Of a stretch of 64,000 nt of DNA, positions 13,351 through 25,991 are shown in pieces (position 1 is the first letter of the stretch; every line of letters starts with the position of its first letter). The translations under genes and the position numbers were made by a program. The notes beneath the pieces are model-generated. The model worked only from the letters and a program-made list of their open reading frames with translations, searched no databases and had not been told where the DNA came from. Source of the DNA: Sipunculus nudus (lineage: Eukaryota; Annelida; Sipuncula; Golfingiida; Sipunculidae); contig CM049312.1 of the NCBI GenBank assembly GCA_026874595.1, positions 25,847,956-25,911,955 on the forward strand. The letters are read 5' to 3'.

Positions 13351-13855
13351 CACCGGAATCGCCAGAATTGAAAATGTTTCGAGGAGCTCGTTGTTCGTTG
13401 GATTATAAGAATAATGGGACTTGGCCCTAATACGTATAGTGTAATATGAACTCTCATTCAACACCAAGACTTTAGTATTATTAGTTAGTGAAACTCTATT
13501 CCACATATGAACTTCCACCATGCATGCACTCGCCGAAAATGTGAAATATATTCATATATTATATATAAGATTGGAAGTAAGTACAATGTAATGACGAATA
13601 GGTGTGGAAATTAAGATTTGTTTAAAAATAATTCTTTAAAAAAGGGCTTAAAAGGACTGTTTTCCTATTCCAATATTTCCAAATATCGAATAATGTAAAT
13701 TTCTTATATGAAAAACATTTGTTCTGCATGTTAATTTATTATATTCAATATAATATTTTGGGAATACACATTTATGAAAAAAAATCTTGTAAAATATATT
13801 TACAATTTCAAACCCGATGCTAAGTACCAATGTAACATAATGATATTCTACTCAC

Positions 13856-13920
13856 CTTTATGATTCTTGGTGTCAGTGATGTACTGATGATGGCTGTCAA
13901 AAATGATGAACCTTATATAG
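13856..13920 (-). promoter_or_regulatory. Copy A exon 1 (5' UTR) with TATA promoter
   Basis: The TATA box (CTATATAAGG on the minus strand) is at 13911-13920. The start of transcription is expected near 13888. The noncoding exon runs down to 13856 and ends ATAAAG before the donor gtgagt (13851-13855). The exon is conserved in B, C and D. Just upstream of the TATA box is a shared block containing GGCTGAGTAAACACGG, with a forkhead-like GTAAACA and a nearby GATATC. The exact start site is inferred from TATA spacing only. Confidence 0.72.
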
Positions 13921-15544
13921 ACCGAAGGCCGCCTCCGTGTTTACTCAGCCGGATATCGACGCCAACCCTTCATGTACTGGTTTTGTCGTCATTATCAAAA
14001 GGTCATTATTTTATATGTATCGTCCAATCATTTGTATCAGAGTGACAATTTGACCAGTTGTTAAAACAAATGACAAATGTGTTAATAGAGACAATGGATG
14101 GTTTATATATTTCACTCAGGTGTAAAAATATATCCTGGCGTCATCAGGCGACTTTGGGGGAACAGGTGAGGGAGAATGTATTGTATCAAATACCTTTATT
14201 ATGATATTATTACTATGTTACCAAGAAGACACTGGTATTAAATTTCATCTGCACAAATAAAATGATTTCTGTTGTTTGGTATGAAGAATTATACGAATGT
14301 TAAAATATGTAAAATATCCCTCGCCAGAGTCAGATCCCTGCAATAACATTTACTCCATCTGAAGAAAATATATAAATCATTAATTTTCGATTTAATAAAA
14401 CACGCAAATTTAGATAAAAGCGTCCCGAGAGTAAACAGGATTTAGAATATTTATATCATAATTAATAACTTAATTTTTTAGGTCGGTCAAATTTGTATGG
14501 ATTTATGTATAGGTCTATTAACTTTTACTTCAAACGCAGTTTCATCATCGTATACTCTGACAATTGTTTTTCGGATTCTTGGTACAAAAATATGTTTCAT
14601 GAGTAGGATAAGTATATAATGTAATATTCTTTAAAACAAAACACTAGATTCTAAAAATATAGTGTGTAACGTAACTTGTCTGTAGACAATACTTGCCAAG
14701 ATGTGTATCTCGTAAGCAGATGCTGGAGGATTTATTATAATTTACAATACAGACAACAACAAAAAATCCACATATATATGTACATGTGTAAAGTATAGGC
14801 CTAATATACAGAGAATAAAGTGAAAAGCACAACAAAAATAATTTATGAATGGAAACATCTCAATAAAGTTGAATTGTATATTTACAATTTAAATATTTAC
14901 TTTGATAATTAATATAATATCCCTTATTCTAAAATCAAAATTAGAAAGATATCATGTTCAGGGATTTGACATTACTGTGGGATCGAAATTAAAATGGGGG
15001 TAATATCATTTAATTGCCACATATATGTTTAATGCATCATTTTGTTTGTAGTAAACAATTACTGAGATCTTAAGATGCATTGGAAGGGTATCTGTAAAAA
15101 AGTAACAACACTTTGAAGACATTGTAAAAAGAGATGGTCATTAAACAATATATAAGATACTTTGTGTTTGTCATGAATGAAATTCTGTATTTCTGTATTA
15201 CTTGAGGGAGGGTTTCGTATATCACACAATGATCCTCTTTCCATATATTAACTAGAACACCCTCTTGTTGCAGAACATAGGTGACAAAACATTTTTTAGT
15301 CAATGGATGGCTCTTGGGCTGCCATTAATTATTTATCGAGTCATCTGTCCATTACGGTCCTCAGGTAGCGGTTATATACACTACAGTCGTCCCAGATCTC
15401 TTATGTTGTAACCGCTGCTTTGTATAGATCCTCTGGTTCTATCACCAGGGTTGGCGCAGAGCAAATAAGTGTAATCAGATCAATGAGAGAGTTGTATCGC
15501 ATTGTGCATCCAGCTCCGAACTTTTCACTTACGACTTTAAATTG
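13921..15544. other. 5' flank of copy A
   Basis: Apart from the core promoter block and the conserved block at 14111-14260, only AT-rich sequence without a supportable gene. It remains alignable in patches with the 5' flanks of B (to about 31600) and C (to about 45800). Confidence 0.5.
14111..14260 (-). promoter_or_regulatory. Conserved upstream block of copy A
   Basis: About 200 bp upstream of the TATA box. On the plus strand it holds TCAGGTGTAAAAATATA, then TGGCGTCATC, AACAGGTGAG, TGTATCAAATACCTTT and CCAAGAAGACA. The same order recurs upstream of B, C and D while sequence between blocks is less alike. A cis-regulatory role is inferred from conservation and position. Confidence 0.5.
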
Positions 15545-18500
15545 CTCTCGTTGGTCTTATTACACCAGGACACTAGCTCTACTTCGTCTTATTACACCAG
15601 GGCACTAGCTCTCGTTGGTCTTATTACACCAGGACACTAGCTCTACTTGGTCTTATTACACCAGGACACTAGCTCTACTTCGTCTTATCACACGAGGACG
15701 CTAGCTTTCGTTGGTCTTATTACACCAGGGCACTAGCTCTACTTGGTCTTATTATACCAGGACACTGGCTCTCGTTGGTCTTATTACACCAGGACACTAG
15801 CTCTACTTCGTCTTATTACACCAGGGCACTAGCTCTACTTGGTCTTATTACACCAGGACACTGGCTTTCGTTGGTCTTATAACACGAGGACGCTAGCTAT
15901 CGTTGGTCTTATTACACCAGGGCACTAGCTCTCGTTGGTCTTATTATACCAGGACACTGGCTCTCGTTGGTCTTATTACACCAGGGCACTAGCTCTACTT
16001 GGTCTTATTACACCAGGACACTAGCTCTACTTGGTCTTATTACACCATGGCACTAGCTCTACTTGGTCTTATTACACCAGGACACTAGCTCTACTTCGTC
16101 TTATTACACCAGGACACTTGCTCTACTTCGTCTTATCACACCAGGACACTAGCTCTAATTGGTCTTATTACACCAGGACACTAGCTCTACTTCGTCTTAT
16201 TACACCAGGGCACTAGCTCTCGTTGGTCTTATTACACCAGGACACTAGCTCTACTTCGTCTTATTACACCAAGACACTAGCTCTACTTGGTCTTATTACA
16301 CCAGGACACTAGCTCTACTTGGTCTTATTACACCAGGGCACTAGCTCTACTTGGTCTTATTACACCAGGACACTAGCTCTACTTGGTCTTATTACACCAG
16401 GACACTAGCTCTACTTCGTCTTATTACACCAGGGCACTAGCTCTACTTGGTCTTATTACACCAGGGCACTAGCTCTACTTGGTCTTATTACACCAGGACA
16501 CTAGCTCTACTTGGTCTTATTACACCAGGGCACTAGCTCTCGTTGGTCTTATTACACCAGGACAATAGCTCTACTTCGTCTTATTACACCAGGACACTGG
16601 CTCTCGTTGGTCTTTTTACACCAGGGCACTAGCTCTACTTGGTCTTATTACACCAGGACACTAGCTCTACTTCGTCTTATTACACCAGGGCACTAGCTCT
16701 ACTTCGTCTTATTACACCAGGGCACTAGCTCTACTTGGTCTTATTACACCAGGACACTAGCTCTACTTGGTCTTATTACACCAGGGCACTAGCTCTCGTT
16801 GGTCTTATTACACCAGGACACTAGCTCTACTTCGTCTTATTACACCAGGACACTAGCTCTACTTGGTCTTATTACACCAGGACACTAGCTCTACTTCGTC
16901 TTATTACACCAGGGCACTAGCTCTACTTGGTCTTATTACACCAGGGCACTAGCTCTACTTGGTCTTATTACACCAGGACACTAGCTCTACTTGGTCTTAT
17001 TATACCAGGGCACTAGCTCTCGTTGGTCTTATTACACCAGGACAATAGCTCTACTTCGTCTTATTACACCAGGACACTGGCTCTCGTTGGTCTTTTTACA
17101 CCAGGACACTAGCTCTACTTCGTCTTATTACACCAGGGCACTAGCTCTACTTGGTCTTATTACACCAGGACACTGGCTTTCGTTGGTCTTATAACACGAG
17201 GACGCTAGCTTTCGTTGGTCTTATTACACCAGGACACTGGCTCTCGTTGGTCTTATTACACCAGGACACTAGCTCTACTTCGTCTTATTACACCAGGGCA
17301 CTAGCTCTCGTTGGTCTTATTACACCAGGACACTAGCTCTACTTCGTCTTATTACACCAGGACACTAGCTCTACTTGGTCTTATTACACCAGGACACTAG
17401 CTCTACTTGGTCTTATTACACCAGGACACTAGCTCTCGTTGGTCTTATTACACCAGGACACTAGCTCTACTTCGTCTTAATACACCAGGGCACTAGCTCT
17501 CGTTGGTCTTATTACACCAGGACACTAGCTCTACTTCGTCTTATTACACCAGGACACTAGCTCTACTTCGTCTTATTACACCAGGGCACTAGTTCTCGTT
17601 GGTCTTATTACACCAGGACACTAGCTCTACTTCGTCTTATTACACCAGGACACTAGCTCTACTTGGTCTTATTACACCAGGACACTAGCCCTACTTCGTC
17701 TTATTACACCAGGGCACTAGCTCTACTTGGTCTTATTACACCAGGACACTGGCCCTCGTTGGTCTTATTACACCAGGACACAAGCTCTACTTCGTCTTAT
17801 TACACCAGGGCACTAGCTCAAATTGGTCTTATTACACCAGGACACTGGCTTTCGTTGGTCTTATAACACGAGGACGCTAGCTTTCGTTGGTCTTATTACA
17901 CCAGGACACTGGCTCTCGTTGGTCTTATTACACCAGGACACTAGCTCTACTTCGTCTTATTACACCAGGGCACTAGCTCTACTTGGTCTTATTACACCAG
18001 GGCACTAGCTCTACTTGGTCTTATTACACCAGGACACTGGCTTTCGTTGGTCTTATAACACGAGGACGCTAGCTTTCGTTGGTCTTATTACACCAGGGCA
18101 CTAGCTCTACTTGGTCTTATTATACCAGGACACTGGCTCTCGTTGGTCTTATTACACCAGGACACTAACTCTACTTCGTCTTATTACACCAGGGCACTAG
18201 CTCTACTTGGTCTTATTACACCAGGACACTGGCTTTCGTTGGTCTTATAACACGAGGACGCTAGCTTTCGTTGGTCTTATTACACCAGGGCACTAGCTCT
18301 CGTTGGTCTTATTATACCAGGACACTGGCTCTCGTTGGTCTTATTACATCAGGGCACTAGCTCTACTTGGTCTTATTACACCAGGACACTAGCTCTACTT
18401 GGTCTTATTACACCAGGGCACTAGCTCTACTTGGTCTTATTACACCAGGACACTAGCTCTACTTGGTCTTATCACACCAGGACACTGGCTTTCGTTGGTC

Positions 18501-18782
18501 TTATTACACCAGGGCACTAGCTCTCGTTGGTCTACAACAGGACACTAGCTCTACTTGGTCTTATTACACCAGGACACTGGCTTTCGTTGGTTTTATTACA
18601 CGAGGACGCTAGCTTTCGTTGGTCTTATTACTCCAGGACGCTAGCTAATGTTGGTCTTATTACACTAGGACACTAGCTCTCGCTGGTCTTATTACACCAG
18701 GACACTAGCTCTCGTTGGTCATATTGCACCAGGACACTAGCTCTCGTTTGCCTTATTTCACCAGGACACATGCTGTCGTGGG
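15545..18782. repeat. 32-bp minisatellite array, about 100 units
   Basis: Head-to-tail units of the type TTATTACACCAGGACACTAG plus a 12-bp tail (CTCTACTTGGTC or CTCTCGTTGGTC). Variation is limited to a few positions (GGACA or GGGCA; ACTTGG, ACTTCG or CGTTGG). Higher-order repeats are visible: the block with GACAATAGCT and TCTTTTTACA recurs 480 bp apart (15 units) near 16560 and 17040, and the ATAACACGAGGACG variant recurs near 15880, 17190, 17862, 18055 and 18247. Units are most diverged at the right edge. Because 32 is not a multiple of 3, open frames here are by-products. Confidence 0.95.
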
Positions 18783-19769
18783 TCTGCTTCTTGGCCCTGT
18801 GCCAGAACCAGTGTTATCATAACAACGAGGCATAAACTTCTGACTTACCATTCAGGGACTCTTAATTAATTACTTCATGATGACCTATATATAGAGTTTG
18901 AGGTATAGATGGCAAAAACATGGTTTAGGTCAGACTCATCTTCCTGTTCTAAATTCCTTAAAAGTTGAATGTACTCAATTCCTTTATAAATTTGAATTGA
19001 TTTGTCTTATTTGCTCACTATCACAATGCAATTTTTTTCTGAATCTCCCATCCAGATTTTTCGAAAATATCACTTTGTCAATTTTCAGCAGAATTTCAAA
19101 CAAGAGCTTCAATTTCTCGATGTATGATGCATGGGTTACCATGCAAGTTTCAAGCATGTCAGACCTGGGAAGCTTTCTAATGAGGCCAATATTTCTTATA
19201 TTATACATATTTACTTGGATTCTTGCCTTCTCCAGGAGTGTATGCGTTCATGCCCGTTTGTGTGTGCGTGTTTGCTTGTTCAAAACACACAATGATGAAT
19301 GGGATCTCGGTAATTTCGAAAATTGGGCCAAGGAAGAACCGATGTGTGGATCCGCAGTTTGTCCGGATTCAGAAGCGTCCTCAAGGAATATTCACAAATT
19401 TACAGTCATTTATGTGCTTATGGACCTGGGAATATGCGCAAAAAAAATGCAAACACGCTGAAACCTCGTGCGCAACGCAGGCTGGCCCTCCTGTTCAGGT
19501 CACGGTCGAGCGCACAGACCTTCGGTGGTTCTATTGGTTCTCTGCAATATGGCTTGTGCACACCGGCAATTTCAAACATAATGCAATAAATGATAAACTA
19601 ATGCAAACTTCTGCTCATTGTTTCCTGTCTCAGCAGAATGGGAAATGAAAATTATCAGCATCGTTGCCTACCTGTCTGTCCATTTTTAAATATTCAGTTT
19701 TTATGAATTTTATGAATGTTTTTGTGTGACGGAATATATACCATTGTAATTTAACATCAAAGTTTGATA
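18783..19769. other. Unassigned sequence between minisatellite and B segment
   Basis: Contains the longest uninterrupted frame of the window outside the family (18898-19461 plus, 187 codons). Its translation has scattered hydrophobic stretches but no recognisable domain, signal peptide or splice pattern, and two other frames overlap it. I do not call it a gene. Confidence 0.35.
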
Positions 19770-20444
19770 AGAATCCTGCCGGAGGCAAATATAATCCATC
19801 TCCCACCCTTTCCTACTTGTATTATATTTAACAAGCATATTTCCTGCTTATGTTGAGTTAATGTATTTTATAATAAGGGGCGCTTCGATAACTCCTGGTT
19901 AAAAAATGTAAAATTTCTCAAAATTCAGTTGAAAAACATACTGATTGGCCTCCCCTAGGACATATTTGATATGGTTCTGATGGTTCAAGGACATTAATGA
20001 GGTGGAGCTACAGAAGACTTGCGTTTAAAGGATGAGTGGCATCACCGTTAATTATAATACAGATTAATGAATGGGGCGGAGGCGGGTGGGATGGAAAATA
20101 TATCCATAAAGTATGAAAGTGGTTTCAAGAAAGTACGCATTCGGATATAGGAAAGCTTAATCGTTAATTCTCCTATTCCTGTCATCACTTTAAAGTTTCC
20201 AAATAAAGCTATTTTCACTTGAATTTCAAGTCAGTAATTCACTCAAATGAACCTTGTTGAATAGAGTTATTTGCTGAGACAGTGCCCAATGAAAAATCAA
20301 TATTATACAAAGAAAAGTAACCAAAATGCCTGAAAAGCTTTCAAGTGGGATATTACGTGAGATATAACTTTGGCGACCCAGTCATATTTGATTTACATAT
20401 TTTGATATAATCCATGAACTGTTCATAACATTTGGTTATGTTAG

Positions 20445-20492
20445 ACCTTATATAAGCTGCAGTTCTCCTCCACGTTTACCGACGCTCGGTAT
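20445..20492 (-). promoter_or_regulatory. Relic of the family promoter, B side
   Basis: GACCTTATATAAGC, then CTCCTCCACGTTTACC, resembles the family TATA region and the GTGTTTACTC block, in the paralogous position of the relic at 4595-4658. No downstream exon 1. Confidence 0.45.
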
Positions 20493-20529
20493 TTGTAATA
20501 TAGATTAAAAAGCATATCAGTGAAGCATT

Positions 20530-22050
20530 CTGGTCAATGCTCTAGTTGTTCAGATACTAGAGTTTTTGTATCAAATTTCTAGTTATTATTGGGTACTTCT
20601 GAACCTTATAGCTAGGAGGATATGGGTAACAGAGACCTTATTTAAAGTTTTCAAGAAGATTTTTTTACATGAACCTCCCAGCATGTCAAGTTAGAAGATT
20701 CCATGTCCAGAGGTTACGATTTATGGACGGATTTTACGGACGGACAGACGGACGGACGCCGGACAAAGGGTGATCGCTATAGCTCAGATGGCTTTCAGTC
20801 AGCTGAACTTTAAATGAAACAAAACCTCCAGAATCTTGATAATTAATGCATGGATTTCCCTGAATCTTGCCTTGAATATTGACCATGACTAGGGTTGTCA
20901 CTTCACGAAAACTGCTGGCGCTGCCTGTATTTTTTTCTAATTTTTACGATGTCAATTTCTCACCTGTGATTTTATGTAGTGTCCTGAATCCTGGTGCGTT
21001 TATTGATTATGATTGGTTTCTTCATTTTCTGAAGATTGGTGGCGCCACCTGTATTTTTCTATTTTTACGCTTTTTTCAATTATTTTGAGACTGTCAAATT
21101 ATATTGATACCATCAGATTTGCAACTGTGGTTTCATCTTGTGTCCAGAAATCAAGTTTGTTTATTAGGGTCATGCTTGAATAAACGGATGCCCTATAGTA
21201 ATCATCCTGTCTGTCCGTCTCTCAGTATGTCCGTCAAATTTGTTTTCTGATTATACCTTTTTTTATATATGGCCCCCTCTAAAGCAAGGACACTGTAGAA
21301 TTCTGTGTCATGAGGCCAAAGCCAAGGTCACTGGATACCCTTAATCAGAAAGATTGTGGATATATTTTAAGCATAACATTTCATCCCCAACCTTCCATCT
21401 AGCACATATAGCTGAACTACAAATAGGGGAAAAACCTGATTAACTTTCGGCTCACAAGGTCAACGGTCAAGGTCACAGGGGCCACCTGTCTACATATATG
21501 TTTCTGGATGATAACTCCAGTTTTGTTGGACATGTTGCTTTCAAACTTAACTTATATATGGCCAACCAATAACATGAGGACGCTTTTATTATGGGGTCAT
21601 GATGTCAAAGGTCAAGGTCACAGGACCCAATTTAAAAAAAAATGGGAATGAATTTTATTTTCGCCTGAAGATGTCTCCTCAAGTCAAAGAGGGATTGTTT
21701 GAGTTTTCATTGTCCCCTGAAGATGACTCCTGATGTCATAAATTTTGTTGTTAATTGGGAAGAAACGGGGGAGCTGGTGATAATACATTTTCAGACAGAC
21801 ACTCCAAAACCAATCCGAACCAAGGTATGCATAAGAGCAATCACTGACCCAGATTTGAATGAAATCGGTTAATAAAAGTTATCACACGGAAACGAAAACC
21901 TGACGGACGGACACACAGACAGAGAGACGGACAGACAGAGAGACAAATCCAAATCAAGTCCCCCGTTCCGCGGAAGCAAGGGACAAAAAGCTCATACATT
22001 TATCCATATAGACAAATAAAGCTGAACGTCGAGGCCCATGGGTCCCTAGT
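20530..22050. mobile_element. Dispersed repeat cluster of bivalve type
   Basis: Absent from the A-side paralogue, which runs straight from the GGATTAAAACGCATAT region to AAAGCAAGCAGCCGATC. Contains GGACGGACAGACGGACGG (20734), repeated GTCAAAGGTCAAGGTCACAGG-type phrases (about 21460 and 21600) and GACAGACAGAGAGAC (21940). From general knowledge these motifs are frequent in bivalve genomes. No intact coding region; the class of element is not determined. Confidence 0.5.
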
Positions 22051-22498
22051 TAAAGCAAGCAACCGATCAATCCCCCATACGTCTGACATTGCTTATATAA
22101 CAACATGTGAATGTTTTGAGAGTGTTCGGTGTATCTCCATATACTCAAGTGGACACGGATATTAGCGCCACCTGCCGATATGTGTGCACAAATGCTCTCT
22201 GTGTGGTTCTGGGATATTTGGTATTCATTCATTTTGCTATATGACAAATATTTGTTGCCGAGGCAACGTACATGATTGTTATAGTCAATATATATATTGA
22301 TTGTTAAACTTACATGTATTTTATACAGAATAAATCTTCAAACATGAGTGATTGGTCTGTCGGAAAATGCCGTTTATACAATGTAAACTCGTGTAAAAAA
22401 CATGAATAATGACAATATGATAAAAGTGGCTACTGCAAGATATCATATTATAATGACAAACATGAAAGTACATGTAAACAATTGCCAAGTTACGGAAG

Positions 22499-23994
22499 CG
22501 TATTGCTGCCACCTGGTAAAAGAAAAAAAATTATTTATCTCGTACGTACGACATATTACCTCGTACGTACGACATACTATCTCGTATGTACGACATACTA
22601 TCCCTTTTGTACGACATATTATTTCGTACGTACTACATAATAAATCTTACGGACCTGATTCACATGCTAAACAACATGCCAACAGACATATGTATAAGCA
22701 ATATATAAATGTTAAATAATGTGTGTTTTACATAAACTATAAACAGCATCTCCACCTCCTTGCAAACCGCTGGACCACCGTTAAAACGAAAACACACACT
22801 CACATATATTTATTTATTTATGGTACATATTTAAATGCTATTCGATTAATCATTTTTATTTTGTGCCCTGGTTTCTGAAATATTGAAAGGTAGCGAAATA
22901 TATCAAAACGTTGTCTGACTGTCATATACAGAACTCTTATTTTAAGATAGGTGATTAATTAATGTTAGCAGTGTATGCTGTTATAATAGTGAGCATGTCA
23001 TATGATAATAAGAAATAAACATTGCCTTTGCCAAACTGAAACTACTTTTTGGAGAAAGAAGGGTTCAGACAAGAGGTACAGCTACCAAATGGCCTGATTT
23101 TTAGTAACTGAGATTGGATATTTGTGGGGCAGATTTCTTATATTCTAAACCGATCTGTAAAAGAACTAGATTTATGGCATAATGCACCGTGTAATTGATC
23201 TTTCAAACTATGTAATGCATATACAGCCATTGATATGGTTGGTGGGTAGCTGAAAATTCAACAGCCCATTGTATGAAGTACGTATAATTTTTATTTTGAA
23301 ATAAATTATAAAAAAAAAATAAAAAAAAAACTATCACACATGGACGTGCGATTAATCTGTGACAGAAGTATACGAAATTCGAATACAAGTCTTTTCCTAA
23401 TATGTCAGGCTGAAGTGGTGATAAAATCTGCACCTCAGATTTGTCTCATTTTTGGATAAGTATAAGATCTTATGTGGTACATGTACGTTTAACTCGCCCT
23501 ACTGTAAACGGCATGAAGTTCAACTTATGGGATCAAACACTCATAATATATGAATCATGAACCTCTCCTCATGGGCATCTCTGTAGTACAGAACCTCTGT
23601 AAGTGTCTGATAAATGTTTAAAGATTTTGGTCACGCACAAGCGTCAATTATATAAAAGCCAAGAAACATGAAAGAGGAAACACCAAGAGAAGTTTGAAAA
23701 CCCTTGATTTGTTAAGTTATGCTGTACCACCACCAGGTGGCGTGAGTGCTGTGTTTGTGTCGTTTCTAAACGGTTGGTCTCGTTTCTAAATTTTATGTCC
23801 ATTTTAAAGAAAGCATAGGAATCCCCTGCAATTACAATATCTAATTGTGTCCCTTGAACATGTCGGAATATTTTAACTAGTCAAACAAGAACCTCTGATA
23901 GACATTACATGTATTACTAATGACATTATTATATTATCCATCGAATGAGCCCTTCTAACGCAGCGCTGGTAATAAATCCCAAGGCGTTCAGTCT

Positions 23995-24044
<50 letters not shown>

Positions 24045-25378
24045 CCGATTGTATAGTAGACAGTTTAAATGAAAAAGAACCTATTTCCATTTCACATACT
24101 AGGTATATTGAGTATACATGGAATACAGTGTAGTCTCCCTAAACTTTTACGTTATCTTTCAATATTTCGTTCTATAACAGTTTGCTTACTCCTTTATACA
24201 AGTGGAAAAAAACTTGCCCCGGGCAAAAAACAAACAGCGCTCACGCCAATTGGTGGCCGAAAAAATCAACTTCACAAATCAAGGTTTTTCAAGGTTTTCT
24301 GGGTGTTTTTTTTTTTCTTTCATGTTTCTCTCTTTTTTATAATTGTCGCGTGTGATAGACTAAGATCTTGCTTCTGGTCACGCGGTTTTATCATATTAAA
24401 CAGACAAAGGTGCACCGTGGTTACTCACACACAGAACCATTATGACGAATAAAACCGGTAAACAGGAGATATTAAGCCCGTGTATCGGCATGGACTTGCT
24501 GATCAATTTGGTTATTCACCCAAAATGAGTTAATAACGTGAGACAACACACATATTATTACAAAATAATATGAACCTTGAGTGTCAATGTACAGGTTTGT
24601 GTAATACACAGATGCCCGTAAAGAGAGGCTCCTGATTCATATATTATGAAACGAAGTGTTTGTTCCCATCAATTGAACTTCATGCCGGTTACAGTAGGGC
24701 GATAGATACTGTGCGTTATATCATCAATATAGTTTTTATACGGATCAATTTTGGAATATAAGAAATATAACCCACATATATCCATTCTCAATTACTTAAA
24801 ATAAGACTATTTGTAGCTGTACCTCTTGTCCGAACCCTACCTTCTTCTCAAAGTAGTTTTGCAAAGGCAATTTTTTTTCTTATTAATATTATGACAGGCT
24901 CACCATTATCACATCATACACTGCTAACAGAATTTAATTACCTATTTAAAAACGAAATTTCTGTAAATGACTGGCAGACAACGATTTGATAAGTTCAATT
25001 GCTTGAAATATTTCAGAAACCTAGACACAAAAAAGATGATAAATCGAATAGTATTTAAATTTATTGTATATTTAAATAAATAGATACATAAATAAATATA
25101 TGTATTTTTTTCTTTTCAAAGGTGTTCCGACGGTTTGAAAGAAGGTTGGGATATTGTGTAGCTAGGTTGAGAACAGGCATTATTTAATGATTTTTATTGC
25201 TTATACAAATATCAGTTGGTCTGTTGTGTGGTCTGTGAATCAGATCCGTAAGATTAATATGTCGTACGTACGAGACAATATGTCGTACGTACGAGATAAT
25301 ATGTCGTACGTACGAGATAGTGTGTCGTACGTACGAGATAAATAATTTATTTTTCTTTTACCAGGTGGCAGCAATACG
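22499..25378. mobile_element. Foldback element with long inverted arms
   Basis: The left arm (22499 to about 23605) and right arm (about 24586 to 25378) are inverted copies. The outer ends read CGTATTGCTGCCACCTGG and CCAGGTGGCAGCAATACG. Each end then has four or five tandem 21-bp units built on CTCGTACGTACGACATATTA. Further inward matches include TGCAAAGGCAA with TTGCCTTTGCCA, and GCCCTACTGTAA with TTACAGTAGGGC. The left arm has about 300 bp extra (roughly 23195-23490). The spacer (23606-24585) carries an AC microsatellite. AAG flanks both ends. The A-side paralogue near 5190-5235 lacks the element. Confidence 0.8.
23998..24042. repeat. AC dinucleotide microsatellite
   Basis: Uninterrupted AC run inside the spacer of the foldback element. 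Confidence 0.95.
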
Positions 25379-25674
25379 AAGAAGAACCACAAATTTTAGA
25401 TTTAAATTATATGTTAACTTTTTATCTAGTTTATTTTGATCACATTTTTGGTTATTTTACTATAATCATTTAAACCTTATGTCATATAAAATTAACAACA
25501 ATTCCGTCTTCAGAGATATAAGAAGCTTTATGAGACAAATGCGAGTTTTCTGTAGAAATTGAAGCATAAACGAAATGTATATATCTATATTGTAATTGAC
25601 GGTGGTCGCATTGGAATTCCCATACTTCGCCATAAATCTTGAGAAATTTAAGTTTTCGTAGGGGTATCACCGGG

Positions 25675-25690
25675 CGGGGGGGGGGGGGGG
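25675..25690. repeat. G homopolymer
   Basis: A run of about 15 G in the B 3' flank after ACCGGGC; length may be unreliable. Confidence 0.8.
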
Positions 25691-25985
25691 GTGATTTTGG
25701 AAGGGGATTCGGCTGAAGGAATACCTGCTGGGCAAAATAAGTTCATTATATATATGTATAATTTGTTATCTGTTTATATTAATAAAAAAGTACTGAAATA
25801 ATGCTTATGCATTCTCATTTGGCAGTTTTTTTTTACCTGAACCTGCATGACAGCACGAATAATTTGTCACTACTATATATATGCTGTTGGCCAAAAAAAA
25901 AAAAAAAACTGCACGGAGATACCGATTTAGATATACCAAATATTACAAAAAAAACACAACAAAATACATGAAGATGATCCAACGT

Positions 25986-25991
25986 TTTATT
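25986..25991 (-). terminator. Poly(A) signal AATAAA, copy B
   Basis: AATAAA on the minus strand, 37-42 nt past the stop codon. The 3' UTR would be very short. Confidence 0.6.

Noticed and set aside
16031-18008. Open frames of about 61-67 codons across the minisatellite
   Set aside because: They are translations of the 32-bp repeat in rotating frames, with no codon constraint.
18898-19461. 187-codon plus-strand frame
   Set aside because: Longest single frame outside the family, but overlapping frames are also open, there is no recognisable domain, and no paralogue in the duplicated flanks preserves it.
22402-22719. Plus-strand frame with repeated SYVRHT-type units
   Set aside because: Translation of the 21-bp tandem repeat at the end of the foldback element.
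22538-25340. CRISPR-like reading of the CGTACGTACG repeats
   Set aside because: Units are contiguous with no spacers, arranged as inverted end repeats in animal DNA.
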